This document shows, in pieces, positions 43,224 to 51,369 of a stretch of DNA of 64,000 nt. The number at the start of each line of letters is the position of its first letter. The stretch's first letter is position 1. Source of the DNA: Pelomonas dachongensis. GTDB taxonomy: Bacteria > Pseudomonadota > Gammaproteobacteria > Burkholderiales > Burkholderiaceae_C. The stretch spans positions 682,001-746,000 of the forward strand of contig NZ_JBIGHY010000002.1 of assembly GCF_043555865.1 (NCBI RefSeq). Direction: 5' to 3'. The notes below the pieces were generated by a model. The model was not told the origin of the DNA. It worked only from the letters and a program-made list of their open reading frames with translations, and ran no database searches. The position numbers and the translations under genes were made by a program.

Positions 43224-44070
43224 CCTGCCCAGCTTCGCCGCATCGTGGTGGCCGGTCTTCATGGAGACCGTGCCCGGCAGCGGGGAGCGCATCACCGTCG
43301 CAATCATTGTTCGAGAGGCCGAGTCGGGCCGCGCCAGTGTGAGGGCCGCCATCGCGCCATCCGTCTACTCCACACTGTTCGGCGCCTCGGCCGGCAAAGG
43401 CATGCTGGCGATGGCCACCACAACCATCGTGGAGCTGCAGCGTCAGCTCGACGAAGGCGTGCCCGTGGAGAAACTCGAGCCTCCATTCGGCGGATTCGCC
43501 TTCGGCACGGAGCATGACGGCGTGGCTCGCGACGCTGCAGAGCTGTTCGACGTGGGCCTGCGCATGAGTTCAGGCCTGGGCGTGTCCGGCTTCGGCGCCG
43601 CGCCGGCCCGGCCCAGCGCCTCCAGCATGGCATTTGACGAATGGGCCGACAACGTGCGCGCCGAGCTGCTGACGCACATGGCGACGCTCAAGTTCAACCC
43701 GCAGGAGTTCCGCGCCCGGGTGAAGGTGGCGCGCAAGACGCTGCAGTTCGGTTTCATGCGGGGCGGCTTTGTCGCCAACTTTGGCCTGTTGCGGCCGGGC
43801 AGCGCTGCCGCCGACTGCCGCGCGCTCAAGACGAAGATCTTTGACCTGGAGGCCGTGCGCCGGGAGCAACTGCTGCCCGTCAATCGCGCGGATGTTGTGC
43901 TGGGCTGCCCTGGCGCCAAGGCACTCACCGTGCACTCACAACGTGAAGTCGAGACGTTCCACGCGTCCTGGGATTTCCTAGCCACTGAAGCGCGCGCCCG
44001 CGGGGTCAATCTGGTTCGATGCGAGAGCCACGTTGAAGCCGCGAGGCACATCGCCATGCAAGTCGCCTGA
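43210..44070 (+). CDS. DUF3037-like partner of the HipA-like protein
   Basis: A 286-residue protein, starting MQPFDLPSFAASWWPVFME then TVPGSGERITVAIIV, which has the form of DUF3037 proteins that accompany HipA_2 genes. The rest is helical with no motif I recognise. It overlaps the HipA-like gene by 14 bases, and a terminator follows at 44092, so the unit ends here. Confidence 0.5.
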   Translation: MQPFDLPSFAASWWPVFMETVPGSGERITVAIIVREAESGRASVRAAIAPSVYSTLFGASAGKGMLAMATTTIVELQRQLDEGVPVEKLEPPFGGFAFGTEHDGVARDAAELFDVGLRMSSGLGVSGFGAAPARPSASSMAFDEWADNVRAELLTHMATLKFNPQEFRARVKVARKTLQFGFMRGGFVANFGLLRPGSAAADCRALKTKIFDLEAVRREQLLPVNRADVVLGCPGAKALTVHSQREVETFHASWDFLATEARARGVNLVRCESHVEAARHIAMQVA

Positions 44071-44091
44071 CCCTACCTCGCCCGCAGTCGG

Positions 44092-44112
44092 CCCGCCTCG
44101 GCGGGTTTTTTT
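44092..44112 (+). terminator. Terminator of the repressor/HipA-like operon
   Basis: CCCGCC and GGCGGG form a perfect stem with a 2-base loop, followed by seven T. It isolates the lysogeny operon from the early operon downstream. Confidence 0.85.
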
Positions 44113-44131
44113 GCGAACGCTGCACAGCAAA

Positions 44132-44173
44132 TTAGCGAACACTATTGCAGTTCACTTTAGTGTTTGCTAAATT
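44132..44173 (+). promoter_or_regulatory. Early promoter with two operators
   Basis: -35 TTGCAG (44145-44150), 17-base spacer, -10 TAAATT (44168-44173). Operators TTAGCGAACACTAT at 44132-44145 and TTAGTGTTTGCTAA at 44157-44170 flank and cover it and match those at 41831 and 41870. Repression by the CI-like and/or Cro-like protein is therefore likely. Confidence 0.8.
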
Positions 44174-44199
44174 CGCCCTGTCTAACCGACGGAGGCGAA

Positions 44200-44673
44200 A
44201 TGCCCAAGCCGCTCAGCAACGCTCTCGCCCAGCAGATCGTCTCGATCACGCTGGAGAAGCTCCGACTCTCCCTCGCTGACGAGAAGCAAGAAACATCGCC
44301 CGGCCGCACCGCCGCGCTGATGGAGGTAGCCCTGCGCCGCATGGTCGGCGCCGTAGGTGGCCCAGATGCGGAGCAAGCGCTCTGCACGCTGCTCGGCCGC
44401 CCTGACGACACGTTCCCGTTCGGCGATTTCACCCTGTGGGACGCCCACCGCCTGAACCAAGCTGGGCGGAAGACTCGCCGGTATGTGCCAGTGCCGCGCG
44501 TGATCCTCACGCCCAACGCACGGCTGCAGGCACTGGCTCGCCGCGTGGCGGCCCTCAACCCGCAGTGCGCCGAGATCGGCGCTGGCATGCTGGCTTCACT
44601 CGTTGACGACGCCAAGCATGCTGTGCGCGAGGTGGACGCCTCATCGGCCGCGGCTACTGGAGCGGCGGCATGA
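44200..44673 (+). CDS. First early-operon protein, unknown
   Basis: A 157-residue protein from ATG 44200 with GGAGG upstream. Helical, with the C-terminal pattern NARLQALARRVAALNPQCAEIG. No family recognised. It leads the operator-controlled early operon, so a role in host take-over or early regulation is possible. Confidence 0.65.
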   Translation: MPKPLSNALAQQIVSITLEKLRLSLADEKQETSPGRTAALMEVALRRMVGAVGGPDAEQALCTLLGRPDDTFPFGDFTLWDAHRLNQAGRKTRRYVPVPRVILTPNARLQALARRVAALNPQCAEIGAGMLASLVDDAKHAVREVDASSAAATGAAA

Positions 44674-44675
44674 GG

Positions 44676-44918
44676 TCACTTCTGCCCCGTACCGCCGTCC
44701 AGCCAGGCCGGCATCTTCGCGCCGCCGCCGCCTTCGTGCTGGGGCTGGTCGCCCTGCGGCCGCAAGGCATCCAGAACGGCCCGGCCGATGCCAGCCACAA
44801 GGGCTATCAAGGTCCACAGGGCGCCGAGCACTGCAGAGTAGGGGCCGGTGGCGAACAGACCGTAGATCACGGCCATGCTGCACGCCGCCAAGAAAGTCAG
44901 GAACAGAACGAATCGCAT
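44676..44918 (-). CDS. Small two-helix membrane protein opposite the early operon
   Basis: An 80-residue protein, MRFVLFLTFLAACSMAVIYG, with two hydrophobic segments and a polar tail. AGGGAGG lies 5 bases before its ATG. It runs against the plus-strand operon and largely replaces the N-terminal part of the plus ORF from 44670, which reads as noise. Role unknown; the strand suggests expression in the lysogen. Confidence 0.7.
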   Translation of the reverse strand: MRFVLFLTFLAACSMAVIYGLFATGPYSAVLGALWTLIALVAGIGRAVLDALRPQGDQPQHEGGGGAKMPAWLDGGTGQK

Positions 44919-45218
44919 GTGCGCCTCCCTGGCGTCTGTGATCTGTGCGACCACGTTAGCACGCGCCGCCCGCACCATGTCGACGCGCCAGCAACCGCCG
45001 AAGCCTGCACTGAGCTGGGCGCTGACACCACCACAGCGAGCCTCACCTGGTGGTGCCGCCTGCGCATCGCGCTCCTGCGCTTCCACATCGACTGTCTGAT
45101 CGACGAGCGCCGCTTCTACAGCGCGCGCGGCATGGTCGGCCCCATCTACCTGCGCGAGAGCTATCAGCAGCAACTGCACCTAGTGCGGCTAATTCGTCAG
45201 CTGGGAGGCCAAGCATGA
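44919..45218 (+). CDS. Unknown early protein, start uncertain
   Basis: The C-terminal 55 residues (WWCRLRIALLRFHIDCLIDE and SARGMVGPIYLRESYQQQL) look real and appear in similar phages before small membrane genes. The frame is open back to the ATG at 44670, but residues before about 84 are the complement of the membrane gene. The GTG at 44919 is the nearest plausible start and lacks a Shine-Dalgarno. Confidence 0.5.
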   Translation: MRLPGVCDLCDHVSTRRPHHVDAPATAEACTELGADTTTASLTWWCRLRIALLRFHIDCLIDERRFYSARGMVGPIYLRESYQQQLHLVRLIRQLGGQA

Positions 45219-45550
45219 CGCCCGCACGCCTCGCCCTGTGCGGGCTGGTGATGGCCCTCGCGCTGGCGCCCTTCCCGCTGCACCTGTACGTCGTCGCGCC
45301 GGAGCTGGCGCGCCACGGGCACCGCGGCCTGGCAGTGCTCAGCCTCATCGGTGCCGTCGGCTGGTACACGACCTGGCTCCATGCCCTCCCCTCGTTTACA
45401 CCAGCGCAGGCCTCGCAACTCGTTTTGAAGGCAGAGGCGGCAACGCCCGACGCTACGGACAGCGGTGCGCCTGCTTACGCCAGCCCGGACGGCGGTCCTA
45501 TGGGCGCTTGGCAACCCGCCGCCGCGGGCCCATCGGGCGGGAGGGCGTGA
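45215..45550 (+). CDS. Small membrane protein of the early operon
   Basis: A 111-residue protein with two hydrophobic segments (LALCGLVMALALAPFPLHLY, GLAVLSLIGAVGWYTTW) and a polar C-terminus. ATGA overlap with the gene before and TGATG with the gene after. Function unknown. Confidence 0.65.
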   Translation: MTPARLALCGLVMALALAPFPLHLYVVAPELARHGHRGLAVLSLIGAVGWYTTWLHALPSFTPAQASQLVLKAEAATPDATDSGAPAYASPDGGPMGAWQPAAAGPSGGRA

Positions 45551-45927
45551 TGGCCACCTTCCTGCTCAACTTTAAGAAACAGTTCGCGCCCGCCGTCGAG
45601 TCCGGCACCAAGTTACGCACCATCCGCCAGCACCGCAAGGACGGCAAGCGCATCCAGCCGGGCGACACGCTGAAGCTCTACACCGGACTGCGCACTCGCG
45701 GCGTGCGGCTGCTGCGCACCACGCCTGCCCTACGGGTCTCCAGCATCCGCCTGCTGGCCAGCTCTCAGCAGCTGATCGTCGACGGCCAGCTGCTGGACAT
45801 CGGCGAGAAGCAGGCGTTCGCCAAGGCTGACGGCTTCGCGACGTTCGCCGACATGTTGACGTTCTTCCACGATCAGTACCAACTCGAGACCTTCGAGGGC
45901 TTCTGCGTGGAATGGAGCGCCCCGTGA
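45550..45927 (+). CDS. ASCH domain protein
   Basis: A 125-residue protein with the ASCH plan: LLNFKKQFAPAVESGTKLRTIR at the start, PGDTLKLYTGLRT, then strands and FADMLTFFHDQY. ASCH domains are PUA-like folds that act on or bind RNA, and one member is an amidohydrolase of acetylcytidine. In phages they are thought to act on RNA or tRNA. Coupled to its neighbours by short overlaps. Confidence 0.8.
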   Translation: MATFLLNFKKQFAPAVESGTKLRTIRQHRKDGKRIQPGDTLKLYTGLRTRGVRLLRTTPALRVSSIRLLASSQQLIVDGQLLDIGEKQAFAKADGFATFADMLTFFHDQYQLETFEGFCVEWSAP

Positions 45928-46187
45928 ACCGCGCCCAGCTCATCGGCCTCACGCTGCCGCAGCCCACACGGGCGCCCCTGGCCTGGCTGAAGGCCGACGA
46001 GCTGCCCGTGGCCTTCCGAGCCTGCTTCCTGTGCATGCACGGTGCCGACGCCGGCATCGAGCGCGTTTGCAACCACCCCGCGCTGCTGGAGTTCGGCGCG
46101 CCGCAGCCGGTGGCCATCGTGCGGGCCTGGGGCGGTGGCTGCGGCCCGGATGCACAGCACCACTGCGACCGCCCGGAGGCCTCATGA
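45924..46187 (+). CDS. Small Cys/His-containing early protein
   Basis: An 87-residue protein from GTG 45924 with GGAG six bases upstream; the GTG overlaps the ASCH stop. Cys and His residues (CFLCMHGADAG, VCNHPALLEF, CGPDAQHHC) could bind a metal. No family recognised. Confidence 0.65.
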   Translation: MNRAQLIGLTLPQPTRAPLAWLKADELPVAFRACFLCMHGADAGIERVCNHPALLEFGAPQPVAIVRAWGGGCGPDAQHHCDRPEAS

Positions 46188-46498
46188 GCGACCGGCACAC
46201 ACCCGTCGTCACGCCCGAGCACACCCAGCGCGCCTACGCGCAACTGCGCCGCGCCGACTGGCCGCCGCTTGACGAGATGGCGCGCTGGGCCAAGCAGTAC
46301 GCCATCGTCACCGCGCGGGCCAGCAGCCTGGCCCACGGCCGCACGCTGCCGCCCGAGCCCGCCGCGGCGCCGGCCCCTGCACCGGCGAGCCCGCGCGCGT
46401 TGGGCCGCACCGAGCGCCGCCGCCGTGATGACCGCGCACAGGCATTCGACGCACGCGCTGCTGCGGCTGGCGAGTTCCTGCACGACGACGACGCCTGA
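46184..46498 (+). CDS. Unknown Ala/Arg-rich early protein
   Basis: A 104-residue protein, MSDRHTPVVTPEHTQR, joined to the gene before by ATGA. Helical and charged, with a Pro/Ala stretch in the middle. No family recognised. Confidence 0.6.
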   Translation: MSDRHTPVVTPEHTQRAYAQLRRADWPPLDEMARWAKQYAIVTARASSLAHGRTLPPEPAAAPAPAPASPRALGRTERRRRDDRAQAFDARAAAAGEFLHDDDA

Positions 46499-46502
46499 CG
46501 CC

Positions 46503-47063
46503 ATGCCTCGCTCCAAACACCGCCCCGGCCGCAAGTCACATCGCCCGCGCACCGAGCGCATGGGCATGGGCATGGGCATGGAGAGCGTCACGGCCACGCC
46601 GCTGCAGATCGCCACCAACCGTGCGGTCAAGCTCAACGACGACGAGCAGCGCGGCGTGCTGTTCAACCCCCGTGCCGCGTTCAACGAGTTCCGCGCCGGC
46701 CGCGGCAGCCTGGGCCTGTGGATGCACCTCGCCGACGCGATCAACGTCGGTCAGGTGATGGCCGCCAACCTCGGGTTGGCCAGCAACCACACGGGCACGT
46801 TTGCCGGCGCCATCGACGCCATGCGCGCCGTGCACGACCGCTTCCACACGTGCGGCAGCTGGACCCTGCGCGCCGTCGAGCTGGAGGCCTTCAACCTGGC
46901 CCTGTGTGTCCACGCCATCCAGCTGCAGCTGTGCAGCCGCGGCGAACTGGGCGCCGCCTACACCACCGTCGCCAACCGCGCCCGAGGCGCGTTGGCAGGC
47001 AATGCCGCGCCCGGCACGTACGTCTGCGGCGCACCTTCCAACCGCTCAGAAAGTAACGCATGA
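46503..47063 (+). CDS. Unknown early protein with MG repeat near the start
   Basis: A 186-residue protein. A basic start (SKHRPGRKSHRPR) and a repeated GMGMGM are followed by a globular part with LFNPRAAFNEFRAGRGSLGL, and by ALCVHAIQLQLCSRGELG. In-frame ATGs in the repeat (46560-46580) are possible later starts. No family recognised. ATGA overlap with the ParB-like gene. Confidence 0.6.
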   Translation: MPRSKHRPGRKSHRPRTERMGMGMGMESVTATPLQIATNRAVKLNDDEQRGVLFNPRAAFNEFRAGRGSLGLWMHLADAINVGQVMAANLGLASNHTGTFAGAIDAMRAVHDRFHTCGSWTLRAVELEAFNLALCVHAIQLQLCSRGELGAAYTTVANRARGALAGNAAPGTYVCGAPSNRSESNA

Positions 47064-48826
47064 GCCAGCCCACCACCGCCGCGGCCTACGACGCCGAACC
47101 CGCCCGCCACCTGCCCCTGGGCATCGTCAAGCCCAGCCCCACCAACCCGCGCAAGCGATTCGATCCCGTCAAGATCAAGGAACTGTCGGAGAGCATCGCC
47201 AAGCACGGCGTCATGCAGCCAATCCTCGTGCGGCCAAACCCGGAGTTCGTCGAGGGCAACGGCCAGCCGCCCTTCGAGATCGTTGCCGGCGAGCGCCGCT
47301 GGCGCGCAAGCCAGCTGGCCGAGGCCACGCACATCCTCGCGCTGGTGCGCAACCTCAACAACGCCGAGGCGCTGGAGCTGCAGCTGCTGGAGAACCTGGA
47401 GCGCGAGGACCTGCACCCGCTGGAGGAGAGCGACGGCCTGCAGGCGCTGATGGACGAGCTGCACGTCAGCGCCGATGACCTGGCGCTGAAGATCGGCAAG
47501 AGCAAGCGCTGGTTGGACTTCCGCCTGGCGCTGCGCAACCTGTGCGACGAGGCGCGCGACGCCATGCTGGCCGGCACGCTCACCACCAGCATCGCCAACT
47601 TCATCGCCACCATGCCCGACAAGGGCGAGCAGCGCCGCGCCACCGAGCGCATCCTGATCGGGTTCAACGGCGAGCCCTTCACCGTGCGCGCCGCGCAGGA
47701 CTATCTGCGCAAAGAGTTCATGCTGGAGTTGGCCAACGCCCGCTTCGACATCGCCGCGCTGTACACCGCGGCCGGCCCCTGCCACCAGTGCACCAAGCGC
47801 ACCGGCGCCGCTCCCGACCTGTTCGGCGACGCCAAGGCCGGCGACATGTGCCAGGACAGCAAGTGCTTCGCGGCCAAGACCGGGGAGGCACACGACCTGC
47901 TGCTGCAGGCCTGCCGCGACGCCGGCCACCGCATCGTGCAGGGCGAAGACGCACGCAAGCTGCTCAGCGGCCAGGTCAAGCTCGACAGCGGCCACTACGC
48001 TGCCAACGAGCCCTGCAGCGAGCTGACCAGCGACAAGCGCCAGCTGTTCGACATCTTCGGCAGCGTGCAGAAAGGCTTCGTCACCATCGAGCACCCCGCA
48101 ACGCAGGCGCTCGTCACCTGGGTGCCGGCCAAGATCGTCAAGAAGGCGCTCAAGGCCAAGGGCCTGCTGCGCCCGCCAGCGCCGGCCCCCAAGCCAGCCC
48201 AAGCGAACTCGCCGGCAGCTGCGCCGCCGCCGCAAGCTGAAGCGTCAGCACCAGCCCCGGCGTTCGAGGGGCCGCCAGATTTCATCGGCGACCCGCTTAC
48301 TCCCGACGAGCTGCATGGCCGCATCACCGTTCGCACCGGCCAGCTCTTCAGCCGCACGCTGTTTGCGAACCTGTGCAAGCTGCTAGCCGAAGCCGAACAC
48401 CCGCCGCTGGCCATCCTGCTGCTGCTCGTCACCGACACGCTGCTGACCGCCAGCGCCGAGGCCATGAAGCTCGTGCGCGAGCAGGCGCCCGACCTCCCCG
48501 AGCTGCGCAGCAGCGACAACGCCAGCGTGAGGCGCTGGAACGTCAAGCGCCACCTCGCCAAGCTCAACGGTCGGCAGCTGGCCGACCTGCTGGCCATGCT
48601 GCTGGTGGCCGAGGAACTGAGCAACGACGACCAGCTAGATGACCTGGAGGCCTACAGCAACTTCGCCGTCGCGTTGGCGGCCGACCTGTGCGTCAGCACC
48701 GACGAGCTGCAGGCCCAGGCCGAGGCGCAGGCCGCCGAGCAGATCCAGGCCGAGGAAGACAACCGCCTGGGCCGCAACGCGGCCGGCGAAGCGTTTGCCG
48801 CGGCGCAGGCCAGGGAGGCCCCATGA
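47060..48826 (+). CDS. ParB/RepB/Spo0J-family protein with Cys cluster
   Basis: A 588-residue protein. The ParB/Srx nuclease-like domain lies at about 15-115 (PSPTNPRKRFD, VQPILVRP-like, GERRWRAS), the HTH at about 130-190, and a Cys cluster at about 236-275 (CHQCTKRTG, GDMCQDSKC) as in PRTRC-type ParB proteins. A Pro/Ala linker and a helical C-terminal domain follow. No ParA partner is present, so partition of a plasmid form is doubtful; a role in phage DNA handling is possible. Confidence 0.82.
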   Translation: MSQPTTAAAYDAEPARHLPLGIVKPSPTNPRKRFDPVKIKELSESIAKHGVMQPILVRPNPEFVEGNGQPPFEIVAGERRWRASQLAEATHILALVRNLNNAEALELQLLENLEREDLHPLEESDGLQALMDELHVSADDLALKIGKSKRWLDFRLALRNLCDEARDAMLAGTLTTSIANFIATMPDKGEQRRATERILIGFNGEPFTVRAAQDYLRKEFMLELANARFDIAALYTAAGPCHQCTKRTGAAPDLFGDAKAGDMCQDSKCFAAKTGEAHDLLLQACRDAGHRIVQGEDARKLLSGQVKLDSGHYAANEPCSELTSDKRQLFDIFGSVQKGFVTIEHPATQALVTWVPAKIVKKALKAKGLLRPPAPAPKPAQANSPAAAPPPQAEASAPAPAFEGPPDFIGDPLTPDELHGRITVRTGQLFSRTLFANLCKLLAEAEHPPLAILLLLVTDTLLTASAEAMKLVREQAPDLPELRSSDNASVRRWNVKRHLAKLNGRQLADLLAMLLVAEELSNDDQLDDLEAYSNFAVALAADLCVSTDELQAQAEAQAAEQIQAEEDNRLGRNAAGEAFAAAQAREAP

Positions 48827-49341
48827 AGCTGGCGCTGGTGCCCCTCTCCACGCTGCGCGATGCCCTGCAGGTCGCCGAGCTGGCGTGGCAGATTGAGGCC
48901 GCCGGCGATGCCGGCGAGACCTTGAACGGCCTCGCCTTCAACGTGCTGCCAAAGCTCCGCGCCCTCCTGCCGCCTGGCCCGCTCAAGCACGGGGAGAGGG
49001 AAGCGGAAGAAGACGACTTCAAGGCACAGCTGAAAAGGATCAGTTCGCCCGCCGCCGGCGCGCTGCGCGAGGGGGCGGGGGAGTCGGTCAAAGCTAGCGG
49101 CCTGACGGCCGAAGGCTACGAGGCGGCCTGCGGCCGCAGCGTGGTCTTCCACCTGCATCGTGGCGACTCGGCCGGCTTCCTCGGCGATACGGACGGCCTC
49201 CGCCGCTTCTGGCTGATGGGTGAGGAAGGTCAATCCAGCGGCCTGGCGGCCGTAGGTGTAGAAGCCAGCGCCACCAGCACCACGCCCACCGCAGCTGCGG
49301 ATGACGCCACCAAGGGCGAGCCAGGAGCCGCCGCATGCTGA
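48823..49341 (+). CDS. Unknown protein between ParB-like and methyltransferase genes
   Basis: A 172-residue protein, MKLALVPLSTLRDALQ, with a first helical half and a Gly/Ser-rich end. Overlaps ParB-like by 4 bases and the methyltransferase by 7. No family recognised. Confidence 0.6.
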   Translation: MKLALVPLSTLRDALQVAELAWQIEAAGDAGETLNGLAFNVLPKLRALLPPGPLKHGEREAEEDDFKAQLKRISSPAAGALREGAGESVKASGLTAEGYEAACGRSVVFHLHRGDSAGFLGDTDGLRRFWLMGEEGQSSGLAAVGVEASATSTTPTAAADDATKGEPGAAAC

Positions 49342-51116
49342 AGCCGCAGTTCATCCTGAACCTCGCCGCCAAGCTGGTGGTGGTGCTGTTCGCCGGCGCC
49401 GGCGGCAGCTGTACGGGCATCGAGCAGGCGCTGGGCCGCCACGTCGACATCGCGGCGAACCACAGCGAGACGGCCGTCTCCTGCCACCGCGCCAACCACC
49501 CGCAGACGCGGCACTACCGCGAGGACGTGCGCAAGCTGATGCCCCGCGAGATCACCGGCAATCAGCCGGTGGGCTACCTCCACCTCAGCCCCGACTGCAC
49601 GCATTTCAGCCAGGCCAAGGGCGGCCAGCCGCGGGACACAGCCATCAGGTCGCTGCCCTGGGTCGGCATCCGCTGGGCCGGCACCGTGAAGCCCGACGTC
49701 ATCACACTGGAGAACGTCCGCGAGGTGACGAAGTGGGGCCGCCTGATCGCCAAGCGCGACAAGGCCACAGGCCGTGTGGTGAAGCTCGACGGCACCGTGG
49801 CGGCCGTCGGCGAGCGCGTGCCGGTGCAGCAGCAGTTCCTCGTGCCCGACCCGAAGGACATCGGCCGCACCTGGGCGCGCTACCTGCAGGCGTACCGCAA
49901 CCTGGGCTACGTGGTCGAGTGGCGCGTGCTGAACGCCGCCGACTACGGCGTGCCGCAACGCCGCCGGCGGCTGTTCCTTGTCGCTCGCCGCGACGGTATG
50001 CCCATCGTCTGGCCCGAGCCCACCCACGTCGAGAGACCCAGCCGCGGCCAGAAGCGGGTGGTGCCCTCACACACCTGCATTGACTTCAGCATCCCCAGCC
50101 GCAGCATCTTCGGTCGCGACAAGGATCTGGCGCCGGCGACGCTGCGCCGCGTTGCACGCGGCCTCAAGCTGTACGTGCTGGACAACCCCGAGCCGTTCAT
50201 CGTCAACAACATGACGAACAACGTGCCGCGGCCCGTGAGCGAGCCGATGGCCACGGTGGTGGCCGGCGGTGGGCACAAGGTGCTGGTGACGCCTGTCACC
50301 GTACCGCTGACCCACAGCGGCCGCGACCGCGTGCACAACATCAGCACGCCGCTGCCGACGGTGACGACGTCCAAGGGCGGCGAGGTGATGCTCGCCGCAC
50401 CCACGCTCATCCAGGCCGGCTACGGCGAGCGTCCTGGCCAGGCGCCGCGTGCGCTGGACATCGATGCACCGCTCGGCACCGTCGTCGCCGGCGGAGGCAA
50501 GCATGCGCTGGTGACGGCGTTCGTCGAGCAGGCCAACGGCGGCTTCTACGAAGGCTGTGGCCGCGGCGTCGACGAGCCTCTGTCCACGGTGACGACGTCA
50601 GGCTCGCAGCAGCGCCTGGTCGCCGCGTCGCTGGCCCAGCTGCGGAACAACTGCTCAGCCCGCGACCTGCGCGATCCGCTGCAGACCGTGAGCGCCGGCG
50701 GCGAGCATCACGCACTGGTCGAGTACACGCTGAGCGCGGAGGCCGAAGAAGGCGCGCTGCGCTGCGCGGCGTTCCTGATGCAGTACTACAGCGAGGGTGG
50801 CCAGTGGTCCGACCTGCGCCACCCGGCCAACACTGTCACCACGCGCGACCGCCTGGCGCTGGTCACCGTCTGGATCAAGGGCGACCCGTTCGTGATCGTC
50901 GACATCACGCTGCGCATGCTCACGCCGCGCGAGCTGGCCAACGCGACGAGCTTCCCGCCCGACTACATCCTCGACCGCGGCCACGACGGCCGCAAGTTCT
51001 CCAAGGCCCAGCAGGTCCACATGATCGGCAACGCCGTGCCGCCGCTGCTGCAGCAGGTGGTGACGGCCGCGAACTACCGCGACGAGCCGTGGCCTGAGAT
51101 GAGGGAGGCCGCTTGA
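49335..51116 (+). CDS. C5-cytosine DNA methyltransferase with tandem repeats in the recognition region
   Basis: A 593-residue enzyme. Motif I FAGAGGSCTGIE (19-30), motif IV SPDCTHFSQAKGG with catalytic Cys 88 (PDC in place of PPC), motif VI LENV (125-128), motif VIII QRRRRLF, and motifs IX-X at the C-terminus (LTPRELANATSFPPDY, IGNAVPPLLQQ). Between VIII and IX, about residues 300-525 hold six degenerate copies of P-x-x-TV-x-x-GG-x-ALV type. Such methyltransferases in phages are usually anti-restriction enzymes. Specificity cannot be told. Confidence 0.87.
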   Translation: MLKPQFILNLAAKLVVVLFAGAGGSCTGIEQALGRHVDIAANHSETAVSCHRANHPQTRHYREDVRKLMPREITGNQPVGYLHLSPDCTHFSQAKGGQPRDTAIRSLPWVGIRWAGTVKPDVITLENVREVTKWGRLIAKRDKATGRVVKLDGTVAAVGERVPVQQQFLVPDPKDIGRTWARYLQAYRNLGYVVEWRVLNAADYGVPQRRRRLFLVARRDGMPIVWPEPTHVERPSRGQKRVVPSHTCIDFSIPSRSIFGRDKDLAPATLRRVARGLKLYVLDNPEPFIVNNMTNNVPRPVSEPMATVVAGGGHKVLVTPVTVPLTHSGRDRVHNISTPLPTVTTSKGGEVMLAAPTLIQAGYGERPGQAPRALDIDAPLGTVVAGGGKHALVTAFVEQANGGFYEGCGRGVDEPLSTVTTSGSQQRLVAASLAQLRNNCSARDLRDPLQTVSAGGEHHALVEYTLSAEAEEGALRCAAFLMQYYSEGGQWSDLRHPANTVTTRDRLALVTVWIKGDPFVIVDITLRMLTPRELANATSFPPDYILDRGHDGRKFSKAQQVHMIGNAVPPLLQQVVTAANYRDEPWPEMREAA

Positions 51117-51340
51117 TGCTGGCCCCAATGCCTTTGCGCATATCGCTGCGCGCGTCGATGACGCGCGGCAGCGATGGCCGACACATAGACCAGGTCCTCT
51201 CGGAACTGCGCGATGTCCGCCTCCCGCTTGTGCTTGATCGCATCGCGCAAGCTGTCCACCGCAAGCTTCTCGACCCACAGCCAATACTTGAAGTAGTCCA
51301 GCAGCTTCTTGTAAGCCGCTGCCTCGGGGTCCTTGGCCAT
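51074..51340 (-). CDS. Small charged protein opposite the early operon
   Basis: An 88-residue protein, MAKDPEAAAYKKLLDYFKYW, with GGAGG five bases before the ATG. Highly charged and helical. It converges on the methyltransferase and overlaps its last 43 bases. No family recognised; like the membrane gene at 44676 it is a reverse-strand gene in the plus operon. Confidence 0.6.
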   Translation of the reverse strand: MAKDPEAAAYKKLLDYFKYWLWVEKLAVDSLRDAIKHKREADIAQFREDLVYVSAIAAARHRRAQRYAQRHWGQHQAASLISGHGSSR

Positions 51341-51369
51341 AGCAACCTCCGTCAAGTTGAGGTTCTAGT

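Noticed and set aside
44670..44918. Plus-strand start of the 182-codon ORF
   Set aside because: The first 83 codons are the complement of a well-supported membrane gene; only the C-terminal part looks coding.
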